Shown: positions 17,603 through 25,035 of the stretch, piece after piece | How positions within the stretch are numbered: the stretch's first letter is position 1 | How the letters are laid out: every line of letters starts with the position of its first letter | Assembly: GCA_964427505.1 (NCBI GenBank) | Contig: CAYRUO010000003.1 | Location: 1-64,000 of the forward strand | Length of the DNA: 64,000 nucleotides | From: Thermanaerothrix sp034436175 | Lineage (GTDB): Bacteria > Chloroflexota > Anaerolineae > Anaerolineales > Anaerolineaceae | Reading direction: 5' to 3' | Notes under the pieces: generated by a model | Seen by the model: the letters and a program-made list of their open reading frames with translations, nothing else | Databases searched by the model: none | What the model was told of the DNA's origin: nothing | Program-made: the position numbers and the translations under genes

Positions 17603-20481
17603 GTCGAAAGTCAATCCCAGGGCATCCGGAGTGCCAACATAAATCCAGCCGCGGGGGGAAGAGATGGGTTTGGTTTATTGTTCTGTTAACAGTGCTCGGT
17701 ATTTTCCCGTTACCTGCACCGAGTCACGCTCAGACGCCCTCAAATGAGGCTGAGGCACGAGCACGTGAACTATTGGCGCAACTTTCTCCGGAAGAGAAAA
17801 TAGGTCAGTTATTCCTGGTGACCTTTCAAGGGCGTGATGTGGGTTCAAACACCCCCATTTATACGCTCATCACCCGCTACCATGTAGGTGGAGTGGTGCT
17901 CAGTGCGGCCAATGATAACTTTGTTGGGCCGGATGGCACTGTGGCGCAAACGGCGGAACTGATTCGCAACTTGCAACAGGTAGCATGGGATGCATCACAA
18001 ACTCCCGCCATTGATCCACGCACCGGGCAGGCGACTCGTTGGGCATATATACCTTTGTTTGTGGGAATATCGCAAGAGGGGGATCTTTACCCAAATGATC
18101 AAATCTTCAACGGGATGACCCCGCTTCCCAGCGCGATGGCCATCGGAGCCACTTGGAAGCCCACCCTGGCCGAGCAGGTGGGGCAGGTTCTGGGGAAAGA
18201 ACTTTATGCCTTGGGGTTCAATCTTTACCTTGGTCCCTCACTGGACGTTTTGGATGTGCCCAACTTAGGCATGAGCGGTGAGGATCTGGGGACACGTACC
18301 TTTGGCGGAGATCCCTACTGGGTGGGGGAGATGGGTAAAGCCTTTATCCGTGGGGTTCATGCAGGAAGTAATGGGCGAATAGCAGTTATTGCCAAGCATT
18401 TTCCGGGGCAAGGAAGTTCGGACCGTTCGCCCGAAGAAGAGGTGGCGACAGTAAGGAAATCCTTAGAGCAACTTAAGCAAATTGAACTGGCACCCTTCTT
18501 CGCAGTGACACAGGCGCTACCGGGGGATCCTGTCGCTCCGGATGGTGTTTTGGTTTCGCATATCCGCTATCAGGGCTTTCAAGGGAATATCCGTGCCAGC
18601 ACTCGTCCTATTTCGTTGGATGCCACGGCATTGGAGCAGTTGCTTCGCCTTGACCCGATCGGTACCTGGTATCAAGGCGGCGGATTGGTCATCAGCGATA
18701 ACCTCGGCAGTAATGCGGTTAAGCGCTTTTTTGATCCTACCGGTCAGAGTTTTGACCCGCGCCTGGTTGCTCGCACTGCCTTTCTGGCCGGAAATGATCT
18801 GTTGTATGTGAACAATTTCGTCGGGTCTGGCGATGCGAATGCGCTTGATGCTTTGATCAAAACCCTGGATTCCTTTGTCCAAAAATATTTGGAGGATGCG
18901 GCATTCGCCGAACGTGTGGATGCCTCGGTGTTACGCATTCTGACGTTGAAATATCGTCTTTATCCATCCTTCAATATTGAGGATGTGCTTCCTGAACCGA
19001 TTGCCCTGAATGAGGTGGGGCGTTCACAGTCTGTGGTGTTTGAAGTGGCGCGCCAATCGGTAACGCTGCTAAGCCCCGATGCTGCCGAGTTGAGTGATGC
19101 TTTGCCGCGCCCGCCGGCACCGCGGGAGGGAATGATCTTTTTTACGGATGTAGAAAATGCGCGGCAGTGTAGCACATGTCCCGAGCAGTTCATCTTCTCT
19201 GTGGATGGCTTGAAGAGGGCTGTGGTGAAGTTATACGGACCGCAAGCGGGGGGCCAGATCAATGAGGCTTACCTCTCGGCTTATTCGTTTCAAGATCTCA
19301 CCGCCTATCTTAATGGTGGGCAGGAAATGGCGGCGCTGGATAACAATCTCCGTCAAGCCGAGTGGGTTATTTTTTCTATTTTGAACCCGCGCCGTGATCA
19401 TCCGGAAGCCGATGCTTTGCGGCGATTATTAGCCGAACGTCCTGATCTCATCCGCAATAAGCGTGTCATTGTCTTCGCCTTTAACGCGCCCTATTATCTG
19501 GATGCGACGGATGTGAGCAAATTAACGGCTTATTACGCGGTTTACAGCAAAGCCCCGCCCTTTTTAGATATGGCGGCACGGGTGCTCTTTCAAGAAGTGG
19601 TGCCGGTGGGAGCGCCGCCGGTTTCGGTGCCCGGGATAGGTTATGATCTAATAATTGCCACCTCACCGGATCCGACGCAAGTTATTCCCATCTTTGTGGA
19701 ACCGGTGGGGAGTGAAGGAGCAGTATCGCCCCAGATGACACCCCAGTCAACAGAACCTCCCTCTTTTAGGGTTGGGGATGTCATTTTGATCCGCACCGGC
19801 CTCATATATGATCATAATCGCAACCCGGTACCCGACGGCACCGTGGTACGTTTTATGATTGCAACAGGTATGGGTGAAAAGCGCATTCAGCAGCAGATAG
19901 AAACGGTAACCAACCAAGGTGTCGCTCAAACCACGTACAAGATCACCGAGGCGACGCCGGTTGAAATCCGTGCCGCGAGTGATCCGGCGCTGTTATCGCA
20001 AATTGTCACCATTAATATCACCAATGGTCAGGAAGCAGCGGTAACAGCAGTCTTGCCCACGGTGATACCTACGCAAACCCCTGAGATAAGGGCAACACCT
20101 ACGGAAGAAACCCCCACGCCTACGCCTCACCCCGAAAACACGGAAAGCAAGGGATCTGCCCTGGGAATGTGGCTGGTTTCTATGTTTGTGGTTTGGGGGG
20201 TTGGCTTGGGGGTTGGAGGGTTGGCATCACGCGCGATGCCCGTTCGTTTAGCCTACCAGCAGGCGATGTTTACGATCATCGGAGGAATGATCGCCTATCT
20301 TGTTAGTGTTGCCCTTCCCGATGCCAGGAACGGGTTTGTTCAGGCGGGGGTGGTGGGAATCGCGGTGGCGGTTCTGCTTGGCTGTAGCATCGGTTGGGGA
20401 TTGAGCCGGTTGTGGCAGATAACAGGTGGATATCTGAGATCTTGGTTGGAACGCTGGTTGGGGATTAGCGAATCAGAGTGA
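17599..20481 (+). CDS. Secreted, membrane-anchored GH3-like protein with altered active site
   Basis: 960 aa. A signal peptide (hydrophobic 24-38, probable cleavage after SHA near 45) precedes a NagZ/beta-glucosidase-type GH3 barrel (about 50-450). The barrel has AVIAKHFPGQGS (K266-H267) and the nucleophile candidate D367 in LVISDN. NagZ enzymes carry a catalytic Asp-His in a DSH loop after KHFPGHG; here the loop reads SSDRSPEEE, so that His is absent. After a second GH3-type domain, an Ig-like domain near 735-825 and a Thr/Pro linker lead to three hydrophobic segments (near 855-955). ATGA overlap with the upstream GDPD gene. Cell-wall or glycan binding or hydrolysis is inferred. Confidence 0.82.
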   Translation: MSRKSIPGHPECQHKSSRGGKRWVWFIVLLTVLGIFPLPAPSHAQTPSNEAEARARELLAQLSPEEKIGQLFLVTFQGRDVGSNTPIYTLITRYHVGGVVLSAANDNFVGPDGTVAQTAELIRNLQQVAWDASQTPAIDPRTGQATRWAYIPLFVGISQEGDLYPNDQIFNGMTPLPSAMAIGATWKPTLAEQVGQVLGKELYALGFNLYLGPSLDVLDVPNLGMSGEDLGTRTFGGDPYWVGEMGKAFIRGVHAGSNGRIAVIAKHFPGQGSSDRSPEEEVATVRKSLEQLKQIELAPFFAVTQALPGDPVAPDGVLVSHIRYQGFQGNIRASTRPISLDATALEQLLRLDPIGTWYQGGGLVISDNLGSNAVKRFFDPTGQSFDPRLVARTAFLAGNDLLYVNNFVGSGDANALDALIKTLDSFVQKYLEDAAFAERVDASVLRILTLKYRLYPSFNIEDVLPEPIALNEVGRSQSVVFEVARQSVTLLSPDAAELSDALPRPPAPREGMIFFTDVENARQCSTCPEQFIFSVDGLKRAVVKLYGPQAGGQINEAYLSAYSFQDLTAYLNGGQEMAALDNNLRQAEWVIFSILNPRRDHPEADALRRLLAERPDLIRNKRVIVFAFNAPYYLDATDVSKLTAYYAVYSKAPPFLDMAARVLFQEVVPVGAPPVSVPGIGYDLIIATSPDPTQVIPIFVEPVGSEGAVSPQMTPQSTEPPSFRVGDVILIRTGLIYDHNRNPVPDGTVVRFMIATGMGEKRIQQQIETVTNQGVAQTTYKITEATPVEIRAASDPALLSQIVTINITNGQEAAVTAVLPTVIPTQTPEIRATPTEETPTPTPHPENTESKGSALGMWLVSMFVVWGVGLGVGGLASRAMPVRLAYQQAMFTIIGGMIAYLVSVALPDARNGFVQAGVVGIAVAVLLGCSIGWGLSRLWQITGGYLRSWLERWLGISESE

Positions 20482-21457
20482 GAACCAAGCCGAGCAGGCT
20501 TAGTGCGATGGCGGTATAAAGCAATGCGCGTTCTGCGGGCAGGGTTAAGAAGTACCACTTGGAGGTAACCCTGGACTGCTTCGGCAAAGGGCGTGAAATA
20601 CTGGGACGGTCACCGATCAGGCTGAGGCGGAATTCTTCCACACTTTCGGGGCGCTCGTTAGGGTGTAACCCCATGGCCCATAAAATCGCCCGTTCGGTGC
20701 GCGGGCTGATCGCAGGGTTGATCTGTCGCGGTGGTATCAGCGCGCTAGGGTTGAGAAAACGTTCTTTAGCATCTGCAGGGGGAGTGTTGGTGAGCAAATG
20801 ATATAATGTTGCGCCAAAAGCGTAGATATCACTTCGGACATCTGTATGCCCGCCATCACCCCCGTACTGCTCAAGGGGGGTGTAGAGAGCGGTCCCTTGC
20901 CCTTGCAGTATGGTAATGGTCACCTCACCGGGTGCTGCTAATTTGACCAACCCAAAATCCACTAGTTTAAGCAGTCCGCTCGGCGTGATCTTGAGATTGC
21001 TGGGCTTAATATCGCGGTGCAAGATAGGCGGGTTTTGGCTGTGAAGGTAGATCAGCGCATCGGCTAACTGATTTGCCCAGTTCAGGACCTCGCTTTCGGG
21101 TAAAAACTCATGCTTAGCCTTGGCTTCCAACATGAGAGTGCGCAGGTCTTTGCCCGGCACATAATCCATAACCAGGTAATCGCGTTCTTCAACGGAGAAA
21201 AAATCCGACACCTTGGGGAGATTGGGATGGTCCAGTCGTGCTAAAACGGTTGCTTCGCGGAAAAACTGCTCGCGGGCTTCCTTAAGCAGATCCGGAGGCA
21301 GAGAGCGGTCGTATTCCACTTCCTTGAGCGCACATTGGCGGCCTTCTAGGCGCAGGTCATCGGCTAAATAAATATTTCCCATTCCGCCATGGCCAATAAT
21401 GCGGCGAATGCGGTAGCGATTCCGCAAGACACTCCCGGACTTAAGAGGTATGGGCAT
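20465..21457 (-). CDS. Tail-anchored Ser/Thr protein kinase (PknB-like)
   Basis: 330-aa Hanks-type kinase. Gly loop IGHGGMGNIY, ATP-binding K45 (CALKEVE), catalytic loop H147-R148-D149 with N154, D167-FG, and TPLEQYG in place of APE. The kinase domain (15-275) is followed by a basic linker and one C-terminal hydrophobic helix (about 310-328) with almost nothing outside, so it has no PASTA or other sensor domain. It is transcribed divergently from an FHA-winged-helix regulator, a plausible substrate. Its 3' end overlaps the convergent GH3 gene by 17 bp. Confidence 0.92.
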   Translation of the reverse strand: MPIPLKSGSVLRNRYRIRRIIGHGGMGNIYLADDLRLEGRQCALKEVEYDRSLPPDLLKEAREQFFREATVLARLDHPNLPKVSDFFSVEERDYLVMDYVPGKDLRTLMLEAKAKHEFLPESEVLNWANQLADALIYLHSQNPPILHRDIKPSNLKITPSGLLKLVDFGLVKLAAPGEVTITILQGQGTALYTPLEQYGGDGGHTDVRSDIYAFGATLYHLLTNTPPADAKERFLNPSALIPPRQINPAISPRTERAILWAMGLHPNERPESVEEFRLSLIGDRPSISRPLPKQSRVTSKWYFLTLPAERALLYTAIALSLLGLVLTLIR

Positions 21458-21486
21458 AATCGTGATGACCTAATTAGCGTTCCAGG

Positions 21487-21520
21487 GGCTGACAATTAAA
21501 TCGCGGCGTAAATGTCAGCC
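21487..21520. promoter_or_regulatory. Perfect inverted repeat between kinase and FHA-regulator genes
   Basis: GGCTGACA (21487-21494) and TGTCAGCC (21513-21520) are perfect 8-bp inverted arms with an 18-bp spacer, located in the divergent intergenic region 30 bp before the kinase start. It could be an operator for the neighbouring winged-helix protein or a leader hairpin of the kinase mRNA. Confidence 0.55.
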
Positions 21521-21583
21521 TAAAAAGGGCGTATCTTCCACTTTCATTTTCTGTTATATTATAACTGAGGGTCGGAGGAACCA

Positions 21584-21616
21584 TTGAGTGGAACTTTTAA
21601 TTTGGGACACCTATGA
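21584..21616 (+). CDS. Possible 10-codon leader ORF coupled to the FHA regulator
   Basis: GGAGG at 21574-21578 stands five bases before TTG 21584, which opens a 10-codon frame (MSGTFNLGHL) whose TGA stop overlaps the first ATG of the downstream gene. The downstream ATG has no Shine-Dalgarno of its own, so coupling through this small frame would explain its translation. TATA-rich -10 candidates lie at 21555-21565. Speculative; the leader peptide itself shows no recognisable motif. Confidence 0.35.
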   Translation: MSGTFNLGHL

Positions 21617-22296
21617 TGAAAAATGATCGCGAAAAAGAATTCCCGTTGCTCATCGGTCAAACCGGTCCGCTAAATGGCCAACGGTGGGTAGTTGATCACA
21701 CGTTGACCATCGGGCGAGATGCGCGGTGTGAGGTGGTCATTCCTGACCGTCAGGTCTCGCGTTATCACGCACGCCTTACCCTGGTTGAGGATAATGTAAT
21801 TTTAGAGGATCTGGCCAGCAAAAATGGAACTTTTTGTAACGGACGGCGCGTTGAGGGTCAAGTGCGTTTGGAGGATGGGGATTTGATCCAGATTGCCCTG
21901 GTGCAGCATTTTGTATACCTGGCTTCGGATGCAACTCTCCCCCTGATAGAGCCGGTACCCGTGCAAAAAGAGGCCGAACCTGCGCGGCGACGCCTTTATT
22001 TGGATAAACAATCTCATCGGGTCTGGGTCGCGGGGCGCGAAGTTTTACCGCCGTTGTCGGTGCCCCAATTTCGGCTCTTGGAAATCCTTTATGATCATCA
22101 AGGGGAGGCGGTCTCGCGGCAAGAAATCATCCGGGCAGTGTGGGGAGAAGAACAGTCGTTAGGGGTATCGGATCAGGCGCTGGATGCCCTGGTGCGGCGG
22201 CTGAGGGATCGTTTAGCGGCCAGTGATCCTGAGTATCCTTATTTGGTGACCATTCGTGGATACGGATTTCGCTTGGATAACCCGGTGTATCTCTAA
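21613..22296 (+). CDS. FHA domain protein with C-terminal OmpR-type winged helix
   Basis: 227 aa. An N-terminal FHA domain (about 12-105) has the phosphothreonine-binding residues: G34-R35, S49-R50-x-H52 and N71-G72. After a short linker a transcriptional-regulator C-terminal (PhoB/OmpR-like) winged helix (about 125-225) ends in the typical TIRGYGFRL. It probably binds DNA under control of Thr phosphorylation by the divergently encoded kinase. Known parallel: mycobacterial EmbR, a winged-helix-FHA protein phosphorylated by PknH, but with the domains in opposite order. Start at 21613 or the adjacent ATG 21616. Confidence 0.9.
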   Translation: MMKNDREKEFPLLIGQTGPLNGQRWVVDHTLTIGRDARCEVVIPDRQVSRYHARLTLVEDNVILEDLASKNGTFCNGRRVEGQVRLEDGDLIQIALVQHFVYLASDATLPLIEPVPVQKEAEPARRRLYLDKQSHRVWVAGREVLPPLSVPQFRLLEILYDHQGEAVSRQEIIRAVWGEEQSLGVSDQALDALVRRLRDRLAASDPEYPYLVTIRGYGFRLDNPVYL

Positions 22297-22329
22297 GAAA
22301 GTTGAAAAGCGGTTGTTAAGTGTGAAGAA

Positions 22330-22358
22330 TTGACGAGATCAATGGTGGGGATTAATAT
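22330..22358 (+). promoter_or_regulatory. Sigma70-type promoter of the 22.4-kb membrane protein gene
   Basis: TTGACG (22330-22335), 17-bp spacer, TAATAT (22353-22358); predicted start near 22365, leader of about 63 nt. Confidence 0.75.
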
Positions 22359-22427
22359 TGTGAGTAAAGATGGCTATTGCGGCTGAAGATATGGACTTTA
22401 TTAGCCTAGGGATGGGGTGGGAGTGAC

Positions 22428-23279
22428 GTGAAACGAAAAAGCCGTAAGTCAGGTGGTCAAACTACGACATCATCGAACCAAGAAAGCGTTAAATCCAATT
22501 CCAAATCTAGACGCCATGCTGGTGATGCTGTAATTACCCCTGAGCCGAGAGAAGCGGCGCCGGTAGTGGTTGGTGTTTCGGTGTCGGAACGCTCTTTCGC
22601 TCAGCCGAGGCACGCCGTTCCGCGCGCCATGGGTAAGGCTTGGATGCGTGTGACCCAAGATCTCTCTAGTAAATTCTGGGACGGGCTCATTCCAATGGCG
22701 GCGCTGGTATTACTGACGTTAACACTGCACATGATTGCCGCGCCCGTTCAGGGGTTTTGGGGCCTGTCAGGTTTGCTGGTGTATCTGGTGGCGTTGTTGG
22801 GTTTGGGGGTTGTGCTGCTTAACCATGCCATCCTTCAGACGCATTCAGAGATCGTTCAGGCCTGGTCAGGGCTGGTCAGCGGGAGTGTGATGTGGTTTGT
22901 GATTATCCTAAGCGAAAAGGTGGGCGGGGCCCAAGTGCCCGGCGCAACCATTCTGCTGTTGTTGGTCGTTATAGCCCTGGTCAGTACAATTCTGTGGAAG
23001 TCGGTATTTCCAATAGGGGTGAAATTCTTTGTCTTAACGGTATTTCTGGCAGCCGTGGCGCGTTTGTGGGTCGGCTCTCAGCAAGCGATGGCGGGCGTGT
23101 GGCCGGTTTTAAACCAAACGCTTATGATATCAGGGTATGTTGCTCTGGGGGCTTTGGGAGCAGTTTTCTTCTGGATTATTACCCTGAGTCGGGAACGCAT
23201 CCAGCGCCTATGGGCAGCGCTGTGGGGGTGGTTTTGGGCTTTACAGGTGCTCGCGGTGTTTTTAGGTAAATTACTCTAA
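22428..23279 (+). CDS. Polytopic membrane protein with basic N-terminal tail, function unknown
   Basis: 283 aa. The first 85 residues are hydrophilic, rich in Lys/Arg/Ser and probably cytoplasmic and disordered; about six transmembrane segments follow (near 88-107, 110-130, 142-162, 168-188, 192-212, 225-250, with a last hydrophobic stretch at the C-terminus). No family is recognised. GTG start at 22428 preceded by a GGGAG sequence. It has its own promoter, so it is not simply cotranscribed with the FHA gene. Its stop overlaps the convergent GT4 gene stop by four bases. Confidence 0.7.
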   Translation: MKRKSRKSGGQTTTSSNQESVKSNSKSRRHAGDAVITPEPREAAPVVVGVSVSERSFAQPRHAVPRAMGKAWMRVTQDLSSKFWDGLIPMAALVLLTLTLHMIAAPVQGFWGLSGLLVYLVALLGLGVVLLNHAILQTHSEIVQAWSGLVSGSVMWFVIILSEKVGGAQVPGATILLLLVVIALVSTILWKSVFPIGVKFFVLTVFLAAVARLWVGSQQAMAGVWPVLNQTLMISGYVALGALGAVFFWIITLSRERIQRLWAALWGWFWALQVLAVFLGKLL

Positions 23280-24559
23280 AGTGGGGTCTCGTGTGAGATC
23301 GTTGGGAAGGAGGGGGATAGAGCAAGGATTCTCAAGTAAAGTTGGAGGATTTGCTTGGCGATTTCTGGCCAAGCATAGGGTTGGGCGTGCGCGATGGCCT
23401 GCTGACCCATGCGGTCACGTAAATCGGCATCTAAAATGAGTTGAGTCAAGCGTTCTGCGAGAAGCGAAGGCTCACCGTTAGGAATGACAAATCCGGTAAC
23501 GCCATCTTGAACCAGGAAAGGTAATCCCCCAACCTGGGAGGCAATTACCGGAGTGCCACACGCCATGGCTTCTAGGGCTACCATGCCAAAAGATTCATAG
23601 TGAGAAGGAAGCACCAGGACATCGGCGGCAGAGTAGTAATAAGGGAGAGATTCCTGGGCTTGTTTACCGAGGAAAAGCACCACATCTTTGACTCCCAACT
23701 GCTTACTCAAGCGTTGTAAACGTGCCATCTCCGAATCGAGTTGTTGGGAATCGGAGGATGGGTCACCGCCGATGATGGCTAAGTAATGAGGACAGCAGGC
23801 CAATCGTCCGGTATCCTGAATAAGTCGCAGGGCGCGAATTAGGGTCTCAATACCTTTGAGGGGGTCAATACGCCCCACGAAAAGGATCATGCGTGCCTCA
23901 GGTGGCACGCCGACAAACGCACGTGCTTCGTCCTTGGGAATGGGGTAGAAGCGGCTTAAGTCAACACCGGGTGGAATAATGGTGATTTTTCTGGAGTCGG
24001 CGCGATAGAGAAATTCCAATTGCGCCTTTTCGGCGGGGGTGGCGGCCACAATGTGATCCACGGTTTGAACTAAGTGGGCTTCTTTTTCAATGCGCAGGGG
24101 TGATTCGCGTTCGGCCTGAGACCGAGCAACTCGGTTCTTCATCACCCCTAAGGTGTGGAACATATGTAAGATCGGCGTCCCCCAGGTGTGTTTGAGGGAC
24201 TCGGCGGCTAAGCCTGAAAGCCAGTAGTGGCTATGGATGAGGTGATAGTGAATATGCTTGGCTTCGGCGAATTCGAGGATGCCTTGGACGAAATCACCCA
24301 AGTAATGGTAAAGTTCGGTTTTGGGGAGGGGTTTTTCGGGCCCGGCGGGGATATGGACAACACGGTTCCCATATCCCAGATTGTGCAAAATATGGGGCAC
24401 ATGTTCATCTTGAGAGCGGGTGAAAACATCGACATGGACGCCCATCTGACCCAGATGGCGGGTCAGTTCGGCGACGTAGACATTCATCCCGCCGGTATCT
24501 TTACCCCCTAAAGTCGCCAGGGGGCAGGTGTGAAAGGAAATCATGGCGATGTTCAGCAT
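23276..24559 (-). CDS. GT4 glycosyltransferase (MshA/sucrose-phosphate-synthase-like)
   Basis: Retaining GT-B glycosyltransferase, 427 aa. The N-terminal GGKDTGGMNVYVAELTRHL and HSHYWLSGL motifs are typical of the MshA and sucrose-phosphate synthase branch of GT4; the C-terminal nucleotide-sugar site has FVGRIDPLKGIETLI and ESFGMVALEAMACGTPVIAS (EX7E). Acceptor unknown; no other mycothiol or sucrose genes are adjacent, so neither pathway is claimed. A TAGAAT at 24581-24576 (minus) suggests a leader of about 10 nt. Confidence 0.87.
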   Translation of the reverse strand: MLNIAMISFHTCPLATLGGKDTGGMNVYVAELTRHLGQMGVHVDVFTRSQDEHVPHILHNLGYGNRVVHIPAGPEKPLPKTELYHYLGDFVQGILEFAEAKHIHYHLIHSHYWLSGLAAESLKHTWGTPILHMFHTLGVMKNRVARSQAERESPLRIEKEAHLVQTVDHIVAATPAEKAQLEFLYRADSRKITIIPPGVDLSRFYPIPKDEARAFVGVPPEARMILFVGRIDPLKGIETLIRALRLIQDTGRLACCPHYLAIIGGDPSSDSQQLDSEMARLQRLSKQLGVKDVVLFLGKQAQESLPYYYSAADVLVLPSHYESFGMVALEAMACGTPVIASQVGGLPFLVQDGVTGFVIPNGEPSLLAERLTQLILDADLRDRMGQQAIAHAQPYAWPEIAKQILQLYLRILALSPSFPTISHETPL

Positions 24560-24567
24560 AGAAAGCC

Positions 24568-24597
24568 TTGTCGAAATTCTAAATCCTGAGATATAAT
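24568..24597 (+). promoter_or_regulatory. Promoter of tRNA-Thr
   Basis: TTGTCG (24568-24573), 18-bp spacer, TATAAT (24592-24597), ten bases before the mature tRNA 5' end, so the primary transcript should begin almost at the tRNA. It overlaps the divergent GT4 promoter region. Confidence 0.65.
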
Positions 24598-24606
24598 TTT
24601 TGCCAC

Positions 24607-24679
24607 GCCACCGTAGCTCAGCCGGCAGAGCAGCCGCTTCGTAAGCGGCGGGTCAAGGGTTCGATTCCCTTCGGTGGCT
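24607..24679 (+). tRNA. tRNA-Thr (anticodon CGU)
   Basis: 73 nt. Acceptor stem GCCACCG/CGGTGGC (24607-24613 and 24672-24678) with discriminator T, D-arm GCTC...GAGC, anticodon stem GCCGC/GCGGC with loop TTCGTAA (anticodon CGT in DNA), and T-arm AAGGG-TTCGATT-CCCTT. The CCA end is not encoded. It reads ACG threonine codons. Its 3' end lies a few bases from a truncated NUDIX reading frame. Confidence 0.95.
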
Positions 24680-24687
24680 CTAGTATT

Positions 24688-24972
24688 TTAACGAAAAGGG
24701 ATGCTGGTTAGACATAAAAACGAAGTGCCCTCGGTTGCCAGGGTCGAAAGAGGGTAAGTGGGTGCACCAGAAGATAGATAGGTAATAATTTGTTCTACCT
24801 CCGGGTTGCGCAGAGGATATTCGGGCAATTGTTGTGGTGTCACCCAGCGGGCTTGCAGTGATTCCTGATCTGCCAGGCTTTTGGGAGGAAGCGAAGAAAC
24901 AGGGTGGGCTAAAAGGATAAAGCGTATTAATACAACCACAACAAACCATGCTGGTAGGGGGTCTCTTGGCAT
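24688..24972 (-). pseudogene. Truncated NUDIX hydrolase remnant (C-terminal half)
   Basis: The 94-aa frame looks like the second half of a NUDIX domain: a beta strand (WFVVVVLIRFILLAHPV), then ESLQARWVTPQQLPEYPLRNPEV, which matches the usual post-Nudix-box region with its WV-elp pattern. The Nudix box itself (GxxxxxExxxREUxEE) is missing. Upstream in frame a stop codon occurs after four codons, and the divergent TPR promoter begins soon after, so the N-terminal half is gone. Weak similarity judged by eye; a small unrelated protein cannot be excluded. Confidence 0.55.
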
Positions 24973-25023
24973 TGTCCTAAATCCTCATTCTCCCGAGATG
25001 GGCCGAGGTTGAGTTGGGTTGAT

Positions 25024-25029
25024 TATAAT
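25024..25029 (+). promoter_or_regulatory. -10 box of the TPR gene, leaderless start
   Basis: Perfect TATAAT with six bases between it and ATG 25036; transcription should begin at the A of the start codon. No Shine-Dalgarno and no clear -35 box. Confidence 0.6.
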
Positions 25030-25035
25030 GGCATT

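Noticed and set aside
23276..24559. Assignment of the GT4 gene as mycothiol synthase MshA
   Set aside because: Motifs fit the broader MshA/sucrose-phosphate synthase group and no other mycothiol genes are nearby.
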